Origin: Actinidia chinensis
Taxonomy: Eukaryota; Streptophyta; Magnoliopsida; Ericales; Actinidiaceae
Assembly: GCA_009663005.1 (NCBI GenBank)
Contig: VIGQ01002190.1
Location: 1 to 15,000 of the forward strand
Length of the DNA stretch: 15,000 nt
Direction of reading: 5' to 3'
Notes under the pieces: model-generated
The model's database searches: none
Seen by the model: only the letters and a program-made list of their open reading frames with translations
Told to the model about the DNA's origin: nothing
Made by a program: the position numbers and the translations under genes
Shown here: positions 1-8,581 of the stretch, in pieces
How the letters are laid out: each line of letters begins with the position of its first letter
Position numbering within the stretch: the first letter of the stretch is position 1

Positions 1-1086
1 CCCATGTCCGAATTGGGCAGAGGATCAGCTCCTATCCCAGTCTCAAATTGAATGAATTACATAACCTTCTTTGATAAATTATAAATCAACATGTTGTTCC
101 AAATATTTTGGGGACAGCAAGATCCGAACTCCCAGAATTGGGGTCCCATAGCTTTTGTATAGTTGTCATATTTAATTTAAAAAATTAGAGACCAATTCAT
201 TTTAAACTACTAATTTAAAATACACGTATAAACTTGTCACATGAGGTGTGGTTGAACTCCACACGCGTTTGTGGGTCTTTCCATACACTTATGAAAAGAA
301 TTTGTATTCATGTTTGTTGTTAGTACAACTAGTATTTTTGTTAGTGGTATTATTGCTATTTATTCTAAGGATTTTGTGTTTATCATACTATTTCTCATTT
401 TTTCTAAAAGTTGGGTGAACAAAATTAAATCCGCTAATGGGCTTAATGGGTAATATTAAAGCCAACATTCTAATTGTAAACTAGTTTCCTCCAAGTGCAA
501 TTGAACTTTAAAATTTAAAAAACATACACCTTTTCTGTAGCAAATTTGTGTTGACTAGTTTTGGAAAATCCTACTTGTCAAAAAATCAAATAAAGTATGC
601 TTAAAAAAAGCAAATATTAAATGACTTTTTTAAAAATTGAAAATATCTAAATGTAAAAAAAATAAATGCCCAAATGACTCGACATCAATCAAAGATATGG
701 AAAAACCTACGCTATTTTAGTAGCTGATTTGCCCTAAAATAATAAATAATTGGAAATTAAAAGTGGATAAATATACAAACAAAAACTAATTAAATAAGGA
801 CAAACGGGGAGAGGGCGAGTATCGTATTTACATTTGGGAGCACCCTACCAAAACTTCTCAGAAGTCATTGCCGAACTTAATCATTAATTCATACTATCCC
901 AAATAAAAAAAAAAATCCACATCACCATTACAAAAAATCTGTTACAAAAATTAAAAAAAATGATTTTGTTGATTAAGTTAAAAGAGTGATTAAATATAAA
1001 TAATTTTTTATATGTAAATTGTTATAAAATGATGTGGATAAATGTAATCCCTTCAAAAAAAACTCTCAAACAAAAACAATGTCAAT
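1..1086. other. AT-rich intergenic DNA, no gene seen
   Basis: This stretch is AT-rich with many A and T runs and short frames stopped in all directions. I see no conserved peptide, RNA gene or clear transposon end. The only local structure is a tiny hairpin at about 245-264, GGTGTGG pairing with CCACAC around a TTGAACT loop, which is too short to assign a role. Confidence 0.6.
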
Positions 1087-1690
1087 TGTGAGAGGGCGGC
1101 AAGAAGAATTAGGGGAGAATCCAAAATAAACACATATTGTAGTTGCACGGCGTTTGATGGGGTTGAAGGTGTGTCGAACCTATATACAATATAGGAACAA
1201 TGGAGAATGAGTCGCCGAAGCTATTCTGTGAACGACTCTCCAAGGGTCACGGTAGATATTAACGTGTTTAGAGGAGAGATAGTTTGAGCTTATATAACTG
1301 AAATTGCGTACATTTGATAGATATTTAAAAAGAGTACGACCTTTTATAAGTAGGTTGTCATGCTTACCTGGAATCGTCAATTACCATGTTAGTGGACATA
1401 TTAAGTTCAGTGGGGTGCCTAGATGCGTGGGGTGGCTTATTGTGTCAATGATTAGTCGGTGAACCCATAATACCTCAGAATACCCATGGCTGATTACCAG
1501 CCTATCACGTCGTTAACGTTTGGATCCAAGTGTGCGGGGGTCAGAAGAGAAACTCGCAGCGTACAAGTAGTAGTTACCCTTGCCCTTGATGTTGCCGTTG
1601 GAGATCCCTCCGGACCGTTGTGCCTCGACCGAGCTCCGGAACAGAGAATCTGTTCTAGTTTGCCTTATGTTTTTTGTTTTTAGCGATTTA
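1087..1690 (-). mobile_element. LTR-like fragment of a retrotransposon, minus orientation
   Basis: Read on the minus strand, this block has the order expected of a plant LTR. A TATAAAAGG promoter box (complement of 1340-1348) is followed by a transcript-start-like region with CT-rich stretches and then a segment ending in CTCTCACA at 1087, which fits the usual terminal CA. The wording of the R/U5-like part (complement of about 1150-1320) resembles Ty3-type LTRs I know from plants; this is recollection, not a search. No gag or pol peptides flank it and no primer-binding site follows the CA, so a solo or truncated LTR is likely. The right-hand boundary and the target duplication could not be found. 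Small open frames on both strands inside it are probably chance. Confidence 0.4.
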
Positions 1691-3291
1691 ATCGACAACG
1701 ACGCTTGCCCTATCTAGCCAGAACTGATCTTGAATATTTATTTCCCTATATCAAGATCATATTTTTTTTGTCAAAATATCATGGCAAACATCATATGATT
1801 GTTCTCATACTTTTGTAATAATAATTTTTCCGATAAAATGGGTGCGTTTTTAATTTATTTTTTTACAGTAACTACAATGATAAAATTCCAAGGACCATCT
1901 TCGTGTATAGCGGCAAGGCATATTGTAGTTCCTTCTTGTATTGAACGACTGATGAATTGCTTTACATTTTTTAAACAAAAGGACCAAAGAAAAGAGTCCG
2001 GCAAATGGCTAAATAGCTTAATTGAAGATAGTAGTCCAAAAAACTGAATTTTTTTTTTTTACAGTTATTTGAAAAAACAAAGTGGAAAAATGAAAAAAAT
2101 AGATATTTTTTGTTGATTTTTTAAAAATAGCTTTTTATTTTTAATATTTTTTCCAACTAGTAAAAAAAATTCTATTTTCGAGACTACTCAACTCAAGAAG
2201 AAACAAAAAAAAAATATAAAATGTTAACAAATGGTAAAAAAAATAAACTAAAAATAACAAGTCAGATAAAATAGAATAATCTTCTCCCAAAAATAAATTA
2301 ATATAACAAACATCAAAAAAAGTAACCAAACAAGGAGCAGAATTAGGAATCATTGCAAATCATACGTTCTCGAAAAGATAATAACTTTATATTTGTGCAT
2401 TTAGAATTATGGACGTCTCAAACTAGCCCAATATAGTTAACCATGTGAAAAGGGTTGTAGCATATTCATGTATTTTCAACACAATCAAATGTGCATAAAA
2501 CACAATTGCACTCGTTAAACCCATGATTCAAGAACTATAAGTAGTAGGTTGAGGTCGCCCAATTTAGAGTCTTTCGACCCCCACGAAAATATGCTTTGCC
2601 TTTCCTGGACCTTTATGATTATCTATATTATTGGGGTATAGGTAAAGCATAAAAACAAACTATTACGAGTTCCTCACAACACACGCATTCCTTTCAGACC
2701 ATATTCTGAGCTCTCGTCGCCGACCTTGTAAAAATTACATGTCCCAATCGAGTGATGGCAATTGCTTGCAATGGGTGCCTACCCTAACCCATATTTATTT
2801 TTGTTGAGTAGCATCGGCTTTTATTATTTACTTACGTAAAACACAATTTTGAGTTGGACTATAGAGTTTTAAGTCATTGTTCGATGCAATACTTCATTAA
2901 TATTCCCTTCATTACATTTTATTTTTTGTCCCTTTTTAAGATTTTAACTTTTTTAAAAAATCAGTATAATTGAATGCATTAAAATTTAATCACAAGATAT
3001 TATTTACGTCATGAGTTCCCTTTTATCTTGACTTGTACACTTGTGACAAGGGGGGGAATCATGTAAGATTCCTGTACCAAATCTCCAAGTAATTCTACGT
3101 CACGAGGCTCTTTGATGATTTGGCTTTCGTATCCACAAAGATAATGTCATCTAGTAGCTTGTTTTAGGATTCCAATACCTCTTCTGTTTATATGTCTTGG
3201 TTTAGTGTCAATGTGTACCTAGATTATTATTAATTAAAATTTTAATCTTAAAAATAAAATTGTTTATAAACAAACTAGAAGAAAACAACAT
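1691..3291. other. AT-rich intergenic DNA, no gene seen
   Basis: This is low-complexity AT-rich sequence with poly-A and poly-T runs, for example around 2050-2250. Short frames on both strands (82 codons at 1799-2047 plus, 70 codons at 2141-2353 minus) have low-complexity or biased composition and match no family I recognise. Near 3045-3075 a G-run is followed by ATGTAAGATTCC, which could be a worn polypurine tract and LTR start, but nothing else supports a retrotransposon there. Confidence 0.55.
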
Positions 3292-3632
3292 AACCCATTA
3301 TTGGATTCCGGGTAGGTGGTTGCGTAGGCACAATATCGGTGTGTAAGCATAACGCTTTTATTGGATTCCGGGGTGGTGGGTAAATAGTTGATAGGTACAA
3401 CATAGGGTGTAAGCATAACCCTTCTATGAATTTCGAGGTTAGGTGGTTTGAGTAAGCACAACATTGGTGTTATGAGCCGTAACCTTTCTATTGAATTCGG
3501 GTACAGGTTTTAAGTAGGCACAACATGATTAAGTAGTGAGTGGAGTAATATAATATTATAATTCAAAAACCTTCTATTGGATTCCGATGTGCGGTTGAGT
3601 AGTCACCAACAACAACATAGGTGTTTGAGGCC
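3292..3632. repeat. Degenerate minisatellite, five units of about 60-66 bp (one expanded)
   Basis: Five diverged tandem units begin at about 3292, 3351, 3417, 3481 and 3568. Each opens with a variant of AACCCTTCTATTGGATTCCG, continues through a GGTGG-like segment, then GTAGGCACAACAT, GGTGT and a purine stretch before the next unit. Unit lengths are about 59, 66, 64, 87 and 65 bp; the fourth carries an extra AT-rich insertion near 3535-3565. The array ends about 260 bp before the GMD start codon. The 66-codon minus-strand frame at 3264-3464 is a by-product of this repetition, not a gene. Confidence 0.8.
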
Positions 3633-3654
3633 CTTGATGGAGAATGGGAAAATT

Positions 3655-3838
3655 CACAAAAGAGGCGCGTACTAGGTCATACCCTCCCTTCCTCAAGTGC
3701 TGCTATATTATCCCAATTTACTTTCGTCCACCTTCAGGCTAAGAGAACATTCACCAAAAGAAGGCGTGAACCCTAATACTTAAGCTCGTCATAAATTTAT
3801 CCCCTTTCTCAAGTGCTGTTTATAGTACCCAATACTTC
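3655..3838 (+). repeat. Diverged direct duplication upstream of GMD
   Basis: Two copies of one segment lie in direct orientation, about 3655-3722 and about 3754-3838. Shared landmarks in order are CAAAAGA(A)GGCG, a CCCT-containing middle, TCAAGTGCTG, a TATA-like core, then CCCAAT. The copies differ by several substitutions and by an insertion in the second copy, so the duplication is not recent. It covers what looks like the core promoter of the adjacent GMD gene. Confidence 0.65.
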
Positions 3839-3893
3839 TCTCCCTCTCATAACACACACAACGAGAAGAGCAAACGGACAAAAGTAAGAATAA
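3821..3893 (+). promoter_or_regulatory. Putative GMD core promoter and 5' UTR
   Basis: A TATA-like TTTATAGTA lies around 3819-3827, followed by a CT-rich initiator-like stretch (about 3836-3848) and an A-rich leader ending directly at the ATG at 3894. The spacing fits a plant core promoter with a start site near 3850 and a leader of roughly 45 nt. The corresponding part of the upstream duplicate (near 3704-3710) also keeps a TATATTA box. This is inferred from position and composition only. Confidence 0.4.
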
Positions 3894-5061
3894 ATGGACA
3901 TCGAGAAACGAGGCGCCCCCAAATCAGTACAGAAACAACCGTCACCGCGCGGGCCAAGGTGGCGAACCCCGGCGTCACCGAAGCGCAAGAAGCAATGGTC
4001 ACAGGCATTCAACGGTCAACGGGTTCGTACCTACCGATTCCTCTTGAACAAGCGGTTACGAAGGTCCACGCGATCCCGACGCGTCGTCGAACTTCAACAA
4101 CCAGCGGATCAACCACATCTACATCGACCCCCACACGCCCACAAGGCCCCTGATGAAGCTACACTAGCCGATCTCACGACGCATCCTACCTCCGGAGCTG
4201 GCTAGACCATATCCTCCCCGACGAGGTCTACCCTCGCAGCCCAGTCCCACGACGCAAGTCTCCTTCGAGATCCCCGATTTACACGCCGACGTCGTCGCCA
4301 CCGGCGCCCTCCGACTTCCTCGAGGCCGTCCGATCCCAACCCGCGCCGCCACCGGCCGCTCCCACATCCGCTATACCAAAGCCGGATCATCTGAAATGTT
4401 CGGATTCCACCCGGCCTCACCAGTCGGAATCGACCCCATTCCACCCCAGATCTCCATAGACCGCATCCAATGCGCCGGCCCATGGTACACCGTCAAACTA
4501 CCGCGAGGCCTACGGGATCTTCGCCCTGCAACGGGCAATTCTCTTCAACCACGAATCACCCCGGCGCGGGGTGAGAATTTCGTGACCCGGAAGATCACCC
4601 GGGCGGGTGGTCGGATCAGATCGGGCTCCAGCGCAAGCTGTAGCAAGCTCCCTTTGTTTTTGGGACACTCTTGAAGGCGTCCGAGATTGGGGATTCGGGG
4701 GGAGGGAATAGTGGAGGCACTGTGGCTCAGATGCAGCAGGAAAACTCCCGATGCTTATGTGGTGTGGGCAACGGAGGGAGTCTCACACGGTTGCAGGAGT
4801 TTTTGGAGTGGCGTTTTTTGGGTATGTAGGATTGAATTGGAAGGCCCATGTGGTGATTGACAAAGGTACTTTAGGCCCACCGAGGCTCGATAACTTGAAG
4901 GGCGATGGCGAGCAAGGCCAAACAGGTGCTTGGGTCGGAAGCAAAGGTTGGTCGTTCGAACAGTTGGTGAAAGATGATGGTCGATGAGGACAGGAGTTGG
5001 CTTAATAGAGAGAAGGTTGCGTGTTGATGCTGGTTTCATGGATGCCAGCAACAACCCTTGA
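3894..5061 (+). pseudogene. GMD: GDP-mannose 4,6-dehydratase (GMD/MUR1 type), full length but frame-broken
   Basis: GMD converts GDP-mannose to GDP-4-keto-6-deoxymannose, the first step to GDP-fucose in the cytosol; it is an extended short-chain dehydrogenase binding NADP. Reading across frames gives the plant enzyme in order: a start MDIEKRGAPKSV (3894); MVTGI of the Rossmann loop (3995); GSYL (4022); NHIYIDPH (about 4111); SWLDHILPDEVY (4196); ADVVATGALRL (about 4285); AGSSEMFG with the catalytic Glu (4381); WYTV (about 4483); NHESPRRG (4547); [11 protein letters not shown] (4573); ESHTV (4778); GYVGLNWKAHVVIDK (about 4820); DNLKGD (about 4890); FEQLVK (about 4957); and a stop at 5059-5061 after a damaged DAQQQP ending. 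The 1168 bp match the usual 370-390 codons without introns, which is normal for plant GMD genes as I recall. More than fifteen 1-2 nt frame changes separate these blocks, and the Tyr and Lys codons of YAASK (about 4455-4472) are each hit. It is either a recent pseudogene or a real gene in error-rich sequence. Confidence 0.9.
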
Positions 5062-5155
5062 TCCAATTCCAATTGTGGCCCAACCATTAAAGTCTTGAGA
5101 TTATTAGTTTGATATAACTATGTATTTGATATTTTTTATGGGTGTTTGATTTTCT

Positions 5156-5181
5156 GTCCCCTTCATTCATATGAGGGGGAC
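5156..5181 (+). other. 11-bp hairpin in the region 3' of GMD
   Basis: GTCCCCTTCAT and ATGAGGGGGAC pair over 11 positions, with one G-T pair, around a TCAT loop. It sits about 95 bp after the GMD stop, in what would be the 3' UTR. It may be a chance palindrome; no poly-A signal is clearly tied to it. Confidence 0.45.
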
Positions 5182-5261
5182 AAGTTTATAAAGGTCTTGT
5201 TGTGGTACATTTGCAGGCCGCTTTTGGATCCTCCATATACCAGGGAGTTAACTACGAATAA

Positions 5262-5960
5262 TAAAGTGGAGTGTTAAACTATAACGATGGAATCTGATCA
5301 GTGTACTTCAAAATCGGGAGGACGGACTTTATACTGTATTTCCATGTATTACTCTCTCCCCTAAAGTTAAAAACAGGGTAAGTGAATAATATTTTAGTGT
5401 ATTTTGTAAGTTTGAAAACGTGTGGGGCATATTCTTGTCGGTTGATTTATAGAGATAAGCATTAAAAGCAGGTTTTTCTCGTGCTTCCCACTTCCCCTTC
5501 TACTTGCGTCCTTCCCTTTCCCTTACTTCCGAAAAATGTCAATGATTCTTGATGTATACATGGGGTTAAAATTTAACAAAACCATTGATTGAAACAACGC
5601 GAGGGGCAGAGAAATAGGATGGCACAAAGCAAATTTTTAATTGAAAAATTTAAACAGTGGTTTTTAAGCTACAACGGGTTTGATTGTAAACCTGAAAATT
5701 CACACAGATAGAAGCAAAACAAAAAAACACCCTAAGTCCATACATTGCATTCACTTAATTACACTAACCTCCATTTATATAATAATTGTGACCGGAAGTG
5801 TGGTAATTAGCGTATAACCTTGCTTCGCGGTGACGGGGCATCTAATTTTCTTTGTATAGAAGGAAATACAGGTTAGTTCCAAAATTACAGTGGTTCCCTG
5901 AACATGGCTCTTGATAGATGGTTCTGGGATTGCTGTGATTGTCTCTTGCAAATGAATCGA
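5262..5960. other. Intergenic DNA, no gene seen
   Basis: This is moderately AT-rich, non-repetitive sequence between GMD and the exon-like segments further right. I see no conserved peptide or transposon end. A TTTGCAG at about 5210-5216 resembles a splice acceptor but no coding frame follows it. Confidence 0.5.
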
Positions 5961-5971
5961 GTAATGATAAG

Positions 5972-6044
5972 CTAGTCAAATCTGGCTCTCAGCTCCCCAA
6001 TCTTGCTCTGCTTTTTTTGCTCAGTCAATCTTGAGATGCATGTA
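5972..6044 (-). other. Exon-like segment, possible terminal exon, unidentified
   Basis: On the minus strand a pyrimidine-ended CTTGCAG acceptor (complement of 6045-6051) is followed by an open 73-bp stretch ending in a TAG at 5972-5974. It encodes a charged, coiled-coil-like tail, LTEQKKQSKIGELRARFD. I do not recognise the protein, and it does not match the end of the MSRA5 protein encoded upstream on the same strand. It could equally be chance. Confidence 0.18.
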
Positions 6045-6569
6045 CTGCAAGCATTATTTGACACAGAGCAAAGAACAATTTGAAAGGAATTCTAATTATA
6101 CCAAGCCCACAACAAATGAAACAGGATTTGCAAAGACAGTTCACATCCAGAACTTCATTCTCCATTAATGAAGTGAGCAGAGCACATGAAATGGGGTGAC
6201 AAGTTTCTTTTGATTAATAATATAGAGAGTAACTGATGAGGCTTCAACTGCCCAGCTTGTATTATTACCGTGTATGAGAGAGTAAAGGATTAGAGGCTTG
6301 AGGAAGACGAGGGGATTTGCTAATAATACATGGTGGATTCTTGCCAAGTTTCTGCATTAGGCAAGTGTTTATCAACTGATTAAAACTGATTCTTGTACTT
6401 GGGCATAGCACAATGGCTCGATGGAGATCATGATAATCTTGCCTGCCGCCTTCAGTTAGAAAGAGTACAGAGCCCTTCACTAAATTAAAATTCATTGAAA
6501 AATTTTTTAAACAAGAATCAAAATGGGAAATACAAAATACCTAGCTCCTTAGAACTTCACGAATATTAC

Positions 6570-6652
6570 CTTCAGTGGATTGAAGTCGCACATGTTAATT
6601 CCCATGAGATTCCTACGAAGCCATTCATCAGTAATAGTTGCCCCAAACCAAC
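6570..6652 (-). other. Exon-like segment with splice-like borders, unidentified
   Basis: On the minus strand a long T/C run and GGGAG precede an 83-bp open segment ending in CTGAAG followed by GTAATA, a good plant donor. The frame reads ATITDEWLRRNLMGINM and then CDFNPLK, a composition that looks protein-like. No family is recognised. Its phase does not join directly to the segment at 5972-6044, so the two need not belong to one gene. Confidence 0.2.
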
Positions 6653-7204
6653 CTCCCAACCAACCCCAAACCCCAAGGGGAAAAAAAAAAACAAACACAA
6701 CCAGAAATATGATCATATTCAAGAAATTTACCATAAACAGTGTGCATCTGAAAACTTAATAAGGCAGGGCATTTCCGTCTATTGTTTTATTCGATAAAGA
6801 AACCTCCAAGGAAAAGCAACCGTCTTATACTAAACATGAGGACCACTGTAAAGTGATAATAAATTGCAAATTTGAAAATATCCTTCCTTCCAGGGTCCCA
6901 CTGTAGAACAAATTGGGAAAACTTAGTAGAGCTGCTAGTGCCAAACGGCTGACCTAATACTTGTGATGGGTTTAAGGCAAAGGATAAACTTCTAGTGAAT
7001 TTCACCAATTGGGCTTGTAAGGTTTCTTGTAACTGTTACGTTACAGTGATTGAATCTTGGACTAGTTCCCATGTTTTTGCACGATTGGGGGTTCCTCACC
7101 AATAATTGATAGGCCTCGCTCTCTTGTGCAGTTGATTGTTTAATTGCTAGCTTAGATTATGGGTTTTGGGTTTTGGAATTGACTAAAATTGTTGTATATT
7201 ACAG

Positions 7205-7296
7205 CTTTAGATATTGGTATTCAGGTAATTGAATGTGCATTGGACGCCAACGATTTGACCAATTGCTTAGCAATCCATAGCAAGCAATCTTACAAG
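7205..7296 (+). other. Exon-like segment with splice-like borders, unidentified
   Basis: A TTGTATATTACAG acceptor-like sequence precedes 92 bp that are open in one frame, and TACAAG is followed by GT at 7297. The frame encodes IQVIECALDANDLTNCLAIH and onward, which looks like ordinary protein, but I cannot name a family. The open frame runs through the supposed donor to 7482, so the 3' border is uncertain. Confidence 0.15.
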
Positions 7297-7569
7297 GTTT
7301 TTTTCCCCCTAATAATATCGGGTCAAAGAATTTCCGGGGACCTTCCCCATGCAGGAATTGGAGTCCTTACAACTTTCTTCTTCATCATTTTCATTTCTAA
7401 TCCTCTTAGGAATATTTATAGAAAAAGGCAAACTGAATTAAGTAGAGAGTATAGCTTCAGGTGTATTAAATTTATACAATAAAAACTCAACTCAACGCTT
7501 CATGTAATTGAAGGGATATAATTGAGTGTTAGATATTTTATAGTATTATCTTGTCCGTCCAAAGAGTAG

Positions 7570-7800
7570 AAAAATCAAGCATTCGACCCTCAATTCTTCT
7601 TTTTCCTAGGAAACCAAACAAAATAAACTCTAACGCACTCTTGGATTGAGGGGGTTGGAGGGGAAGTGGTAGTTTTTCATGTTTTTTGGATTGACGATTT
7701 TGGAGGAAATAAAGATTAAGGGAGGGGATCGAGTACAACCATTTTTAGCCTAAATCTTCCCCTTCCCTTAATCCTCCAAAATTGAGAGTGAAGGAGTGGC
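7570..7800. mobile_element. Foldback (MITE-like) element
   Basis: Two arms pair in inverted orientation: 7696-7728 (GATTTTGGAGGA, then ATTAAGGGAGGGG) and 7755-7783 (CCCCTTCCCTTAATCCTCC, then AAAATT), with a loop of about 26 bp. The first arm carries a few extra A-rich bases. Outside them further TTGGATTGAGGGGGTTGGAGG-like and CTCAATTCTTC-like segments suggest longer, older arms. No open frame or transposase is present. Exact ends and target duplication were not found. Confidence 0.55.
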
Positions 7801-7987
7801 ATTCTTAATTCTTAATTATAATTATAATCTTTAAAATAATTATTTCTAAATCAAAAATGATAAATGATAAAAATTCGCTACCTACTCCTTTCCATTCGCT
7901 TACTTCAATTTCCTTCGCTACCAATGCCTCCTCAGAATCACAAAGTTGTTTACGTACTTGTGTGTGCTTCTATATGAATGTATATAC

Positions 7988-8008
7988 AGAGAGAGAGAGA
8001 GAGAGAGA
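7988..8008. repeat. (AG)n microsatellite directly abutting the MSRA5 exon end
   Basis: About ten AG units. On the minus strand this is a (TC)n run beginning immediately after the CAG that ends the recognisable MSRA5 exon, exactly where the intron donor should be. Confidence 0.95.
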
Positions 8009-8294
8009 CTGCACGGATTCGGCGTGATCACCCAAGCTTCGGTACTCGGGATTGGCTTTAGATCCACCGGCGTAACCGACTGTTGTCCTTTCGACGCCGT
8101 CCAAGCAACCAAACACGGCTTCAGATTTCCAGAAGCTTCCGAGAGCGAAAACCGCTGTTTTCAGGGGCTGATTTTGTGTGTTGTTAGGGATTGTGAGATC
8201 CGATCGGAAAATCTGATACCTAAGGAAATAGAATGCTCACCATGCTAATACACAATACACCGTAAATGGCGACATTGATCTCCGAGAGCTTCAT
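8009..8294 (-). pseudogene. MSRA5: Peptide methionine sulfoxide reductase A5 (MSRA5), first exon only, frame-broken
   Basis: MsrA enzymes reduce methionine-S-sulfoxide in proteins; plant MSRA5 is the divergent, probably secreted member. From the ATG at 8294 the minus strand reads MKLSEINVAIYGVLCISM and a hydrophobic run, a plausible signal peptide, to an in-frame stop at 8220-8222. A second frame continues LGIRFSDRISQS. A third, from 8170 to 8009, gives 54 residues of the MsrA core: TAVFALGSFWKSEAVFGC, then GYAGGS and YRSLGDHAESVQ. Two single-base losses would explain the frame changes. The usual GCFW catalytic Cys is Ser here (GSFW), which I recall as typical of plant MSRA5. The exon should end with CAG before GT, but CAG is followed directly by (TC)n, so the donor is missing. 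The later exons (VEYDP, GQGPDVGNQYR and onward) were not found to the left. It is either a gene fragment or an intact gene with a long intron and sequence errors. Confidence 0.85.
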
Positions 8295-8317
8295 TAGCCT
8301 CTGTGTCTGAAACTCAC

Positions 8318-8349
<32 letters not shown>

Positions 8350-8350
8350 G
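8318..8350. repeat. (GA)n microsatellite in the MSRA5 5' leader
   Basis: About twelve GA units to 8342, then GATAGAGAG. On the minus strand it forms a (TC)n tract ending about 24 bp before the MSRA5 ATG, a common position for such tracts in plant 5' UTRs. Confidence 0.95.
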
Positions 8351-8360
8351 GTTGGCCGTA

Positions 8361-8480
8361 GGCTCGTAGCCCGTAGGGGTCTAAAAGTGGGCCCGGACTC
8401 CGCGACCCGCCCGAAGCCCCGATCATGGTTTGCCCCCGCCCGAACCCGAGCCATCGTTACGGTAGGGCCTATAACCGAAC
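8361..8480. mobile_element. GC-rich dispersed-repeat fragment
   Basis: A sharply GC-rich patch in an AT-rich region, with repeated CCCGCCCGAA-type and GGGCCCGGA-type words. On the minus strand it reads CGGGTTCGGGCGGGG and later GGGCCCACTTTTAGACCCC. This composition resembles the GC-rich ends of widespread plant repeats. It sits immediately upstream of the MSRA5 leader. The assignment is by resemblance only. Confidence 0.4.
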
Positions 8481-8581
8481 CCATCCAAAATCCCCAAAAG
8501 GGCCTACATAATCCTTGGGTTCAAAGAAACAAACGCGTTAGTTTTAACCCCGAGCCCTGAGTTTGGCCACAGCCCTTAGCC

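Noticed and set aside
1486..1698. Overlapping 60-65-aa frames on both strands
   Set aside because: Both lie in the LTR-like block and overlap antisense; neither resembles a known gag or host protein.
3045..3075. Polypurine tract and LTR start
   Set aside because: A G-run followed by ATGTAAGATTCC is suggestive, but no coding remnants lie to the left and no matching second LTR or boundary is visible.
3292..3632. Regularly spaced repeats as a CRISPR array
   Set aside because: The whole unit is repeated and diverged, with no short exact repeats separated by unique spacers, and the context is a plant nuclear genome.
3894..4205. A 103-aa basic protein in one continuous frame
   Set aside because: Only its first 12 residues follow the GMD frame; the rest is an out-of-frame reading of GMD after an indel near 3930.
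4202..4483. Minus-strand Arg/Gly-rich frames over GMD (4164-4367 and 4202-4483)
   Set aside because: They are complements of GC-rich GMD codons and have no independent similarity.
3894..5061. GMD as a processed retrocopy
   Set aside because: Lack of introns is not informative because plant GMD genes are, as I recall, intronless; no poly-A tail or flanking duplication is visible after the stop.
6787..7008. Minus-strand VKFTRSLSF and QVLGQPFG as MSRA5 exon 2
   Set aside because: The resemblance to VEFDPRLISF and QVFGQGPDVG is weak, a central block is missing and no acceptor precedes it, whereas exon 1 is highly conserved.
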